Origin: RGZA01 sp964568585
GTDB taxonomy: Bacteria > Pseudomonadota > Alphaproteobacteria > UBA9219 > RGZA01
Length of the DNA stretch: 64,000 nucleotides
Direction of reading: 5' to 3'
Assembly (NCBI GenBank): GCA_964568585.1
Contig: CAZMQI010000002.1
Location: 62,001-126,000 of the forward strand
The notes beneath the pieces were generated by a model, which saw only the letters and a program-made list of their open reading frames with translations, searched no databases and was not told the origin of the DNA. This document shows positions 56,449 through 63,541 of the stretch, piece after piece. Position numbers and translations under genes: made by a program. The first letter of the stretch is position 1; each line of letters starts with the position of its first letter.

Positions 56449-58914
56449 TTATGCCGCTGCGGCGGGTGTAAGTGCTGGTGCTACACGGCGTCGTGTTCCC
56501 AATTTATCGAGTGCGGCGCTCGTTGCTGCAGCAACAACATTCGGGTCGGCTGCAACACGGCTGCAGCCACCGGGGCCACACCCACCGCAACCAGCACATT
56601 TTGCAGCATTTTCGGTGATTTTGGTCTTTGCTTCTTTTTCGCCCTGCGCGTTGGTACTTCCGTATTGCACTGTCGCGGAACCATTGCCTTGTAACGATGA
56701 CACGCGGCAAGCACCGCAATTCTTGGTCGTGCATGTGTTACAGCCGCTATCAGCGACTACATCTTTTTTCTTATCGGTTTCTTTTTCGCTTTTTGCTTCT
56801 TGTCCGCGCTCGCCAGCGTTGGGACGCTCGGGATTTTTTTCTACAACTGCATCGGATTTTTTTGCATCGGCTGGCGTTGTTTTGTTAACTGCTTCGCCTG
56901 TTGCCACCCCTTTATTATCTGTACCGTCTGCTGTTCCGCGTGGCTGTTGAGCCGTTCCGTTTGCATTTGCATTGGTGCTTCCATTTCTAGACGTCGCCGT
57001 TGTATCTACGGTCGCTTGGGCAGGTTGAGTTGGTGCCACCGATTGCGGGGTAACAGCACCCGTATTCGTCGTCGTATTATTTTGTGCGGTTGTCGTTACT
57101 GCTACGGGGGCAACTGCTGCCTGCTGGCCAACGCCCGCAGGTTGAATGTTTGTTGGTTGGGCTGCTGTGTGAGTTACCGTTGAAACGCCTTTCGTTTGAA
57201 CGCCCGTTACTGGCACGGTTTGCTGAACACTGCTTATGGGCTGCGCCGTAGCAATCTGTACCGGTTGTGCAGGTTGCGCGACTGGCTGTGCGACTGGTTG
57301 CGTGGTGACGATAGGTTGTTGCGGCTGATTGATCGGCTGCACAATTGCGGTTTGTTGTTTAGGTGCTTCTTGCTGCTGCTGTTGCACGACTGGTGCTTGC
57401 GCGTGTTGAGCGGGTTGTCCAACTGTTTGTTGCACGGCTTGACCCTGAATAGGCTGCGCTTGAACTTGTTGCGCTTGAACTTGTTGTACTGGCACTTGAG
57501 CAGCGACACTTTGAACGGGCGCAGTTTGAACTGCTATGGTTTGCGCCGATTGTGTTACTGAAACAGGCGCAACATTGCTGATAGTTGAAATGGGCGTTGA
57601 TACGATTGGTGCGGATAAAGTCGTGCTACGCGCTACTTGTAGTGACGTTGCACTTGCTGGCGTTACGCTCGCAAGTGGCGCTGCGGTTATCGTAGCATGC
57701 ACTGGCGTGATACCCAAAGCTTTGGCCAATGTGTGTTGTAATACGATGGCGGGAGATGTGTTACCGACATGTGCAGCGGTTTGCTGCGCGGAAACATTGG
57801 GGGCAATGGACGTAACCGTTGCGCTCATTTGACGCATGGTTTCGGATGGTGCTGTTGGTACCGTTTTAATCTCTACTTTTGCTTGCACAGCCATCGGCGC
57901 TGCCTTCACCTCAACCTTTGCAACTATATCTGCTTTCGCAACTGGTGGAATAGGTCTGGCGTCTGCTTTTGCAGCTACGGTTACTTTTGCTTCCGTTTTT
58001 GTTTGTGCCTGTACAACTGGTTTTGCATCTACTTTGGCTACTGGCGCAGCAGGCTGACCCTTTGCAACGGGCGCTGCTTTCGCGTCTGCAGTTGCTTTCA
58101 CAACGGGCTGGGTTTTAACATCAACCGCCGCATTCGTTTGCGGGGCTTTCATTTGCAAAACGGTCGCAGATTGGCGCGGCGCGGCTGTCGTCACATTGAA
58201 TTTCACTTGCAGGCGCTCAACCTGCTGCATCACCATATTTTTTACGGCGATATGACGTGGATCAATGGCTGGCAATGCGCGCAATGCCTGCGTAATTGCC
58301 GCAATCGCCACTGTTTTTTGTTCCGCTGTTGGCATGTCGGCCTTGTTGTGCAGGCCTTTTTCAATTTGTTTGGATAAGGCTTCAACCTGTTTGAATACCG
58401 CGGTTAAGCCAGCTACAAATTTCTGACCGGATGCAATCATGCCCTGCACCACTTGCGTTGAACCGCTGCGGTCGGTCATTTCCAATTGCTTCATCACAAC
58501 GTTTTGCAGATATTGAATGCGCTTCAATTCCTGTAATAACCGCGCATCTTCTTTTTGTTCTTCGCTATAATAAATATATTGTGCGGTTACATTGTTTTCA
58601 GGAAATGCCAATTGTGCATCGGGGCGTTCATCTTTGCCTTGTACCACTTCCAGTAATACGCGCTGATCCTTTTTGCCGAATTTTTCTGCGCCATCGGCAA
58701 TCTTGCTGATTTGTACTTCCGTCAGTTCTTTGATCGTTTCGCCTAACCGCGCTCTGGTTTCTGCGGCAACGGTTGAAGGACGACCATCCACCGTGAAACG
58801 ACTGCTGCCCATCGCTTCAATGGCATCTTCGAGTTCTTGAAGGAATTCCAACTCGGCGCCTGCATTCAAATCTGCCTCGGCCGTTGATAACACTGAGTAA
58901 TTACGCGGTCTCAC
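56449..58914 (-). CDS. 821-residue protein: helical head, low-complexity middle, two C-terminal Cys clusters
   Basis: The first 240 residues are helical and soluble (YYSEEQKEDARLLQELKRIQYLQNVVMKQL). Residues about 245-680 are a low-complexity Ala/Val/Gln/Thr/Pro linker. The C terminus carries CNTCTTKNCGAC (C725, C728, C733, C736) and CAGCGGCGPGGC (C773, C776, C779, C784). The second is close to a ferredoxin-type CxxCxxC pattern; the first resembles a zinc-ribbon pair. No signal peptide or TM helix. It is first in a three-gene operon whose promoter region contains two Fur-family palindromes. Function unknown; a metal-sensing or metal-carrying scaffold is one possibility. Confidence 0.65.
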   Translation of the reverse strand: MRPRNYSVLSTAEADLNAGAELEFLQELEDAIEAMGSSRFTVDGRPSTVAAETRARLGETIKELTEVQISKIADGAEKFGKKDQRVLLEVVQGKDERPDAQLAFPENNVTAQYIYYSEEQKEDARLLQELKRIQYLQNVVMKQLEMTDRSGSTQVVQGMIASGQKFVAGLTAVFKQVEALSKQIEKGLHNKADMPTAEQKTVAIAAITQALRALPAIDPRHIAVKNMVMQQVERLQVKFNVTTAAPRQSATVLQMKAPQTNAAVDVKTQPVVKATADAKAAPVAKGQPAAPVAKVDAKPVVQAQTKTEAKVTVAAKADARPIPPVAKADIVAKVEVKAAPMAVQAKVEIKTVPTAPSETMRQMSATVTSIAPNVSAQQTAAHVGNTSPAIVLQHTLAKALGITPVHATITAAPLASVTPASATSLQVARSTTLSAPIVSTPISTISNVAPVSVTQSAQTIAVQTAPVQSVAAQVPVQQVQAQQVQAQPIQGQAVQQTVGQPAQHAQAPVVQQQQQEAPKQQTAIVQPINQPQQPIVTTQPVAQPVAQPAQPVQIATAQPISSVQQTVPVTGVQTKGVSTVTHTAAQPTNIQPAGVGQQAAVAPVAVTTTAQNNTTTNTGAVTPQSVAPTQPAQATVDTTATSRNGSTNANANGTAQQPRGTADGTDNKGVATGEAVNKTTPADAKKSDAVVEKNPERPNAGERGQEAKSEKETDKKKDVVADSGCNTCTTKNCGACRVSSLQGNGSATVQYGSTNAQGEKEAKTKITENAAKCAGCGGCGPGGCSRVAADPNVVAAATSAALDKLGTRRRVAPALTPAAAA

Positions 58915-58950
58915 AACAAATCCTATCTAATCAGTATCTACACTTGCGAT

Positions 58951-58994
58951 TAAGAATCATTCTTATATACACGTTTTAATAAGAATGATTCTTA
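58951..58994. promoter_or_regulatory. Pair of Fur-family palindromes
   Basis: TAAGAATCATTCTTA (58951-58965) and TAAGAATGATTCTTA (58980-58994) are perfect 7-1-7 palindromes differing only at the central base, with centres 29 bases apart. The form matches Fur/Irr-type operators (AGAAT-N-ATTCT). They lie between the divergent Cys-cluster operon and the binding-protein gene, so either or both may be metal-regulated. Confidence 0.75.
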
Positions 58995-59027
58995 TTATCA
59001 ACAACAATCAGCATCATAATTATAATT

Positions 59028-59055
59028 TTGCTAAGTTGTTGTTTCTATGTATTAT
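59028..59055 (+). promoter_or_regulatory. Candidate promoter of the binding-protein gene
   Basis: TTGCTA (59028-59033) and TATTAT (59050-59055) are separated by 16 bases, about 35 bases before the preferred ATG at 59090, and lie downstream of the palindromes. Not proven. Confidence 0.35.
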
Positions 59056-59089
59056 TTTTGTTATCACCCCACTTCAGACGGGTCTTTCG

Positions 59090-60061
59090 ATGAACAAACT
59101 AGAAATGATTGTTGTTACCGCGGGTCTCTCCCTCGTCATTGGGCTCAGCGCCGCCGTGTTCTGGCCAAAGCCAAAAGTTGAGGTGATTGATTTGCGTACC
59201 GTACGCATCGGACGGGTTGGGCAATCGGTGAGCTACGCGCCCTTCTATGTCGCCAAGCACAACAAAAAATTCGAAGAAGCCTTTGCCCAGTATGGATACA
59301 AAGTTGAATACTCAACCTTCTCTACACCTGAAGAAGTCAACATGGCATTCTTGAATGATCAGGTTGATGCGGTGTTCCAAAGCGATATCGTACCGGTCAT
59401 CATGGCGAAGGCAGAAAAACTTCCGGTCTTCATTGCACAGGTATCATCCACATATCTGGAACAATTGATGATCCCCACCGATAGCACCATCAAGACGATT
59501 GAAGAAATGCGCGACCGCAAAGTCATCGTGCATAAGGGTTCCAGTAATCACTACAACCTTCGCAAAATGCTGGGCGTTGTGGGCGTAACCCCCAATGATT
59601 ACGCGATTACCGAAATGCCAACGCGTGAAGCCATTGCGGCGATGAAAGAAGGCACGGTAGATGGCTGGGCGGTGAATTCACCCTATGCGGAACTAGGAGA
59701 ACTTAGCCGCTACATGCGGCCCTTACCCAAGAGCGAAGCAAAAGCCTATAGCGTGCTGGTTGTGCGCGACAGCTTCAAGGCGCAAAAAGCCAAAGCTTTC
59801 CTTGATCTGGTCAATGTCCTTGATGAAGCAAAAGCATGGATACCCTTCAATGAAATCACCGCCATCACCATCACCGCAACCGAAATGGACATGCCGATTG
59901 AAGTGATGCGGAAGGCATTCTTCCGTCACAACTGGGGGGCAAAGCTTGATGAATCAGCGGTCAACATCATGCAACCCTTTGCCGATTTCATGCGCGAACA
60001 AAAGATGATTGATGATGCCGTCGATATCCGCGGCACGCTCATTAAAACCAATCTGGATTAG
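59090..60061 (+). CDS. Membrane-anchored SsuA/NMT1-like ABC substrate-binding protein
   Basis: 323 residues from the ATG at 59090; a start 35 codons earlier is possible, but that ATG lies inside a palindrome. A hydrophobic N-terminal helix (about 8-22) is an uncleaved anchor or signal. Next comes the two-lobe binding fold of the sulfonate/nitrate/thiamine-precursor family (SYAPFYVAKHNKKFEEAF, VDAVFQSDIVPVI, VHKGSSNHYNLRKML). No permease or ATPase gene is adjacent, so it may use a distant transporter. The ligand is unknown. It is divergent from the Cys-cluster operon, with Fur-type palindromes between. Confidence 0.75.
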   Translation: MNKLEMIVVTAGLSLVIGLSAAVFWPKPKVEVIDLRTVRIGRVGQSVSYAPFYVAKHNKKFEEAFAQYGYKVEYSTFSTPEEVNMAFLNDQVDAVFQSDIVPVIMAKAEKLPVFIAQVSSTYLEQLMIPTDSTIKTIEEMRDRKVIVHKGSSNHYNLRKMLGVVGVTPNDYAITEMPTREAIAAMKEGTVDGWAVNSPYAELGELSRYMRPLPKSEAKAYSVLVVRDSFKAQKAKAFLDLVNVLDEAKAWIPFNEITAITITATEMDMPIEVMRKAFFRHNWGAKLDESAVNIMQPFADFMREQKMIDDAVDIRGTLIKTNLD

Positions 60062-60064
60062 CGC

Positions 60065-60886
60065 CTAAAATAACTTTAACACGCTTTGTTGTGCCTGGTT
60101 CGAAATGCTGAGCGCGGAGATGCCAAGCTGGTTCTTCACCTGCAAGGCCAGCAAGTTCGCGGCCTCTTCATTAATATCACCGTTGGTCAGATTATCCGAT
60201 GCTTCCTTCAGATTATCGATGGAGCTGGAAATGAAATCCGAACGCGTGCTGATGATGGTAGCGTTATTGCTGATGCTTGCCTGCGTGGTACGCAATGTTG
60301 ATGACGCCGTACCCAGATTGCTGAGCGCCGTGTTAATATCGCTATTATTGGCAAAGGCATTGGTGGAAGCAGCAACGCCAAGGCCAGTCGATGTCAAATC
60401 CGTATTGGCAATCGTCAAGGTGCTGGTACTGCTTTCATTGAAATTCACGGTGAGCGCACTTGATGTTCCATCAATCAGGTTACGGCCATTCAGACTTGAA
60501 TCCTTGACCACATCATCAATCTGGCCGCGCAAATCATCAAATTGCTGCGCCAGTGCTGCGCGCTCCGTGGGGTCTTGGGTCTGCAAGGCCGCCGTTGCGA
60601 TACCTTTGGCCTGATCGACCAGTTTGGATACGGCATCGATACCGTTATTGGTCGCATTCAGGGTTTGCAGCGCTGTGGAGGTTGCATCCTTCACATTCGA
60701 AAGATCATTCGCTTTATCAAGGAATGCCTGGCTGGCAAAGAACGCGGTCGCATTATCAAGGGATGAGGTTACCTTCTTGCCGGTCGCCAGTTTCTTTTGC
60801 GCGGCGTTAAGGTCATTCGCGGTCTGCTGCAACGCGGTCAGCGCGGTTTTTGAAGAAGATGACAATGATACGTTTGAAACAGCCAT
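60065..60886 (-). CDS. Flagellin
   Basis: 273 residues from MAVSNVSLSSSSKTALTAL, with AAAGGA before the ATG at 60886. The N-terminal D0/D1 helix (ALQQTANDLNAAQKKLATGKKV) and the C-terminal helix (EEAANLLALQVKNQLGISALSISNQAQQSVLKLF) are typical flagellin ends. The central domain is short. Flagellins leave through the type III flagellar export gate. No other flagellar genes are nearby. It is convergent with the binding-protein gene. Confidence 0.93.
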   Translation of the reverse strand: MAVSNVSLSSSSKTALTALQQTANDLNAAQKKLATGKKVTSSLDNATAFFASQAFLDKANDLSNVKDATSTALQTLNATNNGIDAVSKLVDQAKGIATAALQTQDPTERAALAQQFDDLRGQIDDVVKDSSLNGRNLIDGTSSALTVNFNESSTSTLTIANTDLTSTGLGVAASTNAFANNSDINTALSNLGTASSTLRTTQASISNNATIISTRSDFISSSIDNLKEASDNLTNGDINEEAANLLALQVKNQLGISALSISNQAQQSVLKLF

Positions 60887-60960
60887 GGAATATTCCTTTA
60901 AAAAATCGCCTAAAAATATAGTAAGTACAAATAAACCAAATAAACTTCGTCCAAATAGCA

Positions 60961-60995
60961 AAAAGCCTGGCCTAAAAATGGCCAGGACTTTTTCC
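60961..60995 (-). terminator. Terminator between rcdA and flagellin
   Basis: A perfect 7-bp CCTGGCC/GGCCAGG stem with a 7-base loop, flanked by A5 and T5 runs. It ends the rcdA transcript, 26 bases after its stop. Confidence 0.93.
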
Positions 60996-61020
60996 CGTAA
61001 CTTATAAAACCAAAAAGCGT

Positions 61021-61488
61021 TTAGTTTGCAACTTGCAGCGCAGTCACACCCATCTTCATCAGATGTGCTGGGTCAATTTCGTGTGCAGGTTGGCCACGTA
61101 CTTGTTCGTCAAGACGGGCAACGCGCATATACAATTTGTGGGTGCGTTCAAGCAAGCTACGCAGACCCTGTGGTAATTCTTCCATATCAGGACCGGTTTC
61201 ATCGGTGCATTCAGGTCCACCGCCAAGTGCAAAGGCAGGAGCTTGGAATTGTTCGCGTGTGATTTCGCCGCTGTTCACTGCTTTCATCGCCAATAACCAG
61301 GTCATAATCTGAATGAGGCGCGCAGAAACGCGAGTATGGTGATAGCCAATATGCAGGCAATCAGGAAGGTTCAAGCTTTTACGATCCGATTGTTCATGGA
61401 ACGCGATGTAGTTGCGCGCTTCCAGTGTGAGTGCAACACCTTCATCAAAGGTGCGGTCAATCGGGTTTTTAATCACGGACTTTTTCAT
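61021..61488 (-). CDS. rcdA: RcdA-like DUF1465 protein, CtrA-degradation adaptor family
   Basis: 155 residues. The DUF1465 core is visible: FDEGVALTLEARNYIAFHE, SARLIQIMTWLLAMKAVNSGEIT and LRSLLERTHKLYMRVARLDEQ. In Caulobacter RcdA links ClpXP to CtrA degradation at the cell pole. Its presence implies a CtrA-type cell cycle and fits the alphaproteobacterial assignment. It stands alone, upstream of flagellin on the same strand but separated by a terminator. Confidence 0.85.
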   Translation of the reverse strand: MKKSVIKNPIDRTFDEGVALTLEARNYIAFHEQSDRKSLNLPDCLHIGYHHTRVSARLIQIMTWLLAMKAVNSGEITREQFQAPAFALGGGPECTDETGPDMEELPQGLRSLLERTHKLYMRVARLDEQVRGQPAHEIDPAHLMKMGVTALQVAN

Positions 61489-61988
61489 TGAGTAGAAGCT
61501 CCCCTAGTTATTAAGCCTAACGTCATCCCGTGAATGATTGGTTATTATTGCACCGCATTTGAGCTATTTACCTTGTTGGTAACTTCTCGCGTGCGGCCTT
61601 CACAGGTTTGGCGTTGGCTCGTGGTTCAGTGGGGGCATAATGCGGGGAAGTCCTTAAAAAAAATCCAATAAATGCTTAGCAAAAGATGAAAATGGAATTG
61701 TACAAAACACCCCGAGGACGCCTTGCAGGGCAGGCAGAATCAGGGTTTTTTCGGGGACAGCCCGGGAGACGTTCACCTTTCCTTTACAAAAAACTTGGGA
61801 ACGGACGTCAGAAAAATGCAGGCCTGTGGCTCATTTCTTTAACAAACCAGAAAAATCTTCTTAAAGCTTCATGAACATCTTGCGTTCAGGCCAAAGGCAT
61901 GGTTCAAAGATGTCTCTTTTCCGTCCGCGAAGTTCTCTTTCCCGAGCGGTTGTGCCGCAAGGCACAGAGCGAATGGAACATAAAATAT
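61489..61988. other. 500-base noncoding interval with structured-RNA-like stems
   Basis: No credible gene. One long hairpin can form between ACTTC (61582) and GAAGT (61651) with inner CGC/GCG and TGC/GCA pairs. A second has CCCCGA (61710-61715) with TCGGGG (61751-61756) enclosing GCCTTgcagggcAGGC. It may be a small RNA of the 6S or other rod type, or part of the rcdA leader. The strand is uncertain. Confidence 0.3.
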
Positions 61989-62063
61989 TGGGGTATAGCC
62001 AAGCGGTAAGGCAACGGATTTTGATTCCGTCATTCCTAGGTTCGATCCCTAGTACCCCAACCA
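61989..62063 (+). tRNA. tRNA-Gln (anticodon TTG)
   Basis: 75 bases with encoded CCA. The acceptor is TGGGGTA/TACCCCA, the anticodon stem ACGGA/TCCGT has loop TTTTGAT, giving TTG, and the T arm is GTTCGATC. Its 3' end is repeated 545 bases downstream. Confidence 0.97.
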
Positions 62064-62064
62064 T
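62045..62064 (+). repeat. Direct repeat copy 1 (tRNA-Gln 3' end, att-like)
   Basis: 20 bases ATCCCTAGTACCCCAACCAT. It matches copy 2 at 18 of 20 positions. A typical tRNA 3'-end attachment site. Confidence 0.65.
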
Positions 62065-62102
62065 TTTTAAAAATAACAATAAATTTGTTAGGTCTGGAAT
62101 AA

Positions 62103-62585
62103 ATGTTTGAGCATTTTGATTTAGACTTATTCTTGAAAGTACTGCAGGGGCTCTTAACCCCAGTAATTGGCATAACCACAATTTGCATTGCATACCAGCA
62201 ATATATCCAAAACAGAATAAAAACGCGCGCTGATTTATATGAAAAAAGGAAAGTAGTATACAGTGCTATTCAAGAATTGCTTTTAGCCATAAGAGATAAA
62301 AATCTTACTGACAGCACAGATATGCAGAAATTCTTTACTGGCACATCAAATGCAGAATTTCTTTTTCCAAAAGATATACCAATTTATCTAGAAGAAATAC
62401 GTAAAAAGTGTCTTCAGTTGAATGTAGCTCATGCACGGTATCGAGATTACACACAACAGCCGCACCCGCCAGAGTATAACCATCAGCAAGTGGTAGATGA
62501 TATGCACCAAGCATTAACTTGGCTAGCACAACATCAAGAGAAGGGCGCATCAGATAAATTTAAACCTTATCTGAGCATCGTATAA
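62103..62585 (+). CDS. Hypothetical membrane-anchored protein in a tRNA-Gln insertion
   Basis: 160 residues. One N-terminal TM helix (about 12-32, LQGLLTPVIGITTICIAYQQY) is followed by a charged helical cytoplasmic part (TRADLYEKRKVVYSAIQELLLAIRDK) and a Tyr/His-rich C-terminal half. Its sequence is more A/T-rich than the surroundings. It is the only gene between two copies of the tRNA-Gln 3' end, which suggests a horizontally acquired cargo. Proteins of this shape are common as accessory genes. Function unknown. Confidence 0.6.
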   Translation: MFEHFDLDLFLKVLQGLLTPVIGITTICIAYQQYIQNRIKTRADLYEKRKVVYSAIQELLLAIRDKNLTDSTDMQKFFTGTSNAEFLFPKDIPIYLEEIRKKCLQLNVAHARYRDYTQQPHPPEYNHQQVVDDMHQALTWLAQHQEKGASDKFKPYLSIV

Positions 62586-62589
62586 TTTA

Positions 62590-62609
62590 ATCCCTGGCAC
62601 CCCAACCAT
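62590..62609 (+). repeat. Direct repeat copy 2 (att-like)
   Basis: 20 bases ATCCCTGGCACCCCAACCAT, beginning just after the stop of the 160-residue gene. It differs from the tRNA end by two transitions. A possible right boundary of a small insertion or the relic of an older tRNA copy. Confidence 0.6.
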
Positions 62610-62770
62610 GTTATTGCCCTCGGCTCTCGAAAACGACTGATTTATCTTCAGAGCTCACAGCAGAAAATGGTGCGACAAGCACTTTGCTTTCAACGCCTTA
62701 CTGGCACCTACTCGACTCTCCATAAGCCACGGACTATCATTACACCTACTATTTGCTGATAGGAGCTTTC

Positions 62771-63541
62771 ATGGCGGTCACCTCTCTACCCACCATCATG
62801 CAAACACTTCCCTTGTTCTCTGGTCTCAGCGAACATGAAAAAAACGCAGTCACTCAATCCGGCAATATGCGGCGCTATACGTCCGGAGACCGTGTATTTT
62901 TATATGGCGACCGTATTGAACATTTTTATATTATTCTGGAAGGTGCGGTACAACTTTACCGCGAGACACCCGATGGCCATGAAATGACAACGGATGTACT
63001 GATTGCAGGCGATACCATCGGCGAAACCGAAATTCTGCAATCCGGTACCACCCATCAATTCAATGCGCTGGCCGTCAAAGAAACCGCTTTGATGGAATTT
63101 CCAACGAACTGGTTGAAGGAAAACGTTAAACGCCACCCCATACTTGCGCTTAATCTGCTTTCCATGCTGTCGCGCCGTGCCCATATCGCAACCGTGGAGG
63201 CCGAGCACAAAACCACCATGAGCGCCGCACAACAAATATCCTGTTTTCTGGAACGGCTATGCGTCCTTCATGATTTTGACCCGAAAGGATTTCAGCTTCC
63301 CTATAGCAAGACGCTCATCGCCTCACGTCTTGGCATGGAATTAGAAACCTTCTCGCGCGCGCTTTCCAAAATCCGCGATCACGGGATTGCAGTAAAGGGC
63401 ATGAACGTTGCCTTCACGAACTTTGAGAAGATGGAGCATTTTGCATGCAGCCATTGCTCGATTGCCGGCGACTGCCCGGAACATGAAGCACTAAAAGCAC
63501 AATCCCAAACCCCGCAACGCCATATTTCCCAAGCGGGTTAA
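62771..63541 (+). CDS. Crp/Fnr regulator with a C-terminal cysteine cluster
   Basis: 256 residues from the ATG at 62771, preceded by AGGAG; an earlier TTG is unlikely. A cyclic-nucleotide-binding-like beta roll (residues about 15-125, SGDRVFLYGDRIEHFYIILEGAVQLY) leads to a dimer helix and an HTH (KTLIASRLGMELETFSRALSKIRDHGI). The C terminus carries CSHCSIAGDC (C226, C229, C235). This has the same CxxCx5C spacing and SI after the second Cys as the N-terminal cluster of E. coli FNR (CQDCSISQLC). The position matches the C-terminal cluster of Bacillus subtilis Fnr. An oxygen- or NO-sensing [4Fe-4S] regulator is therefore plausible, unproven. Confidence 0.82.
   Translation: MAVTSLPTIMQTLPLFSGLSEHEKNAVTQSGNMRRYTSGDRVFLYGDRIEHFYIILEGAVQLYRETPDGHEMTTDVLIAGDTIGETEILQSGTTHQFNALAVKETALMEFPTNWLKENVKRHPILALNLLSMLSRRAHIATVEAEHKTTMSAAQQISCFLERLCVLHDFDPKGFQLPYSKTLIASRLGMELETFSRALSKIRDHGIAVKGMNVAFTNFEKMEHFACSHCSIAGDCPEHEALKAQSQTPQRHISQAG

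Noticed and set aside
61686..61874. 62-codon open frame before tRNA-Gln
   Set aside because: No ribosome-binding site, and it overlaps a strongly self-complementary region; treated as noncoding.
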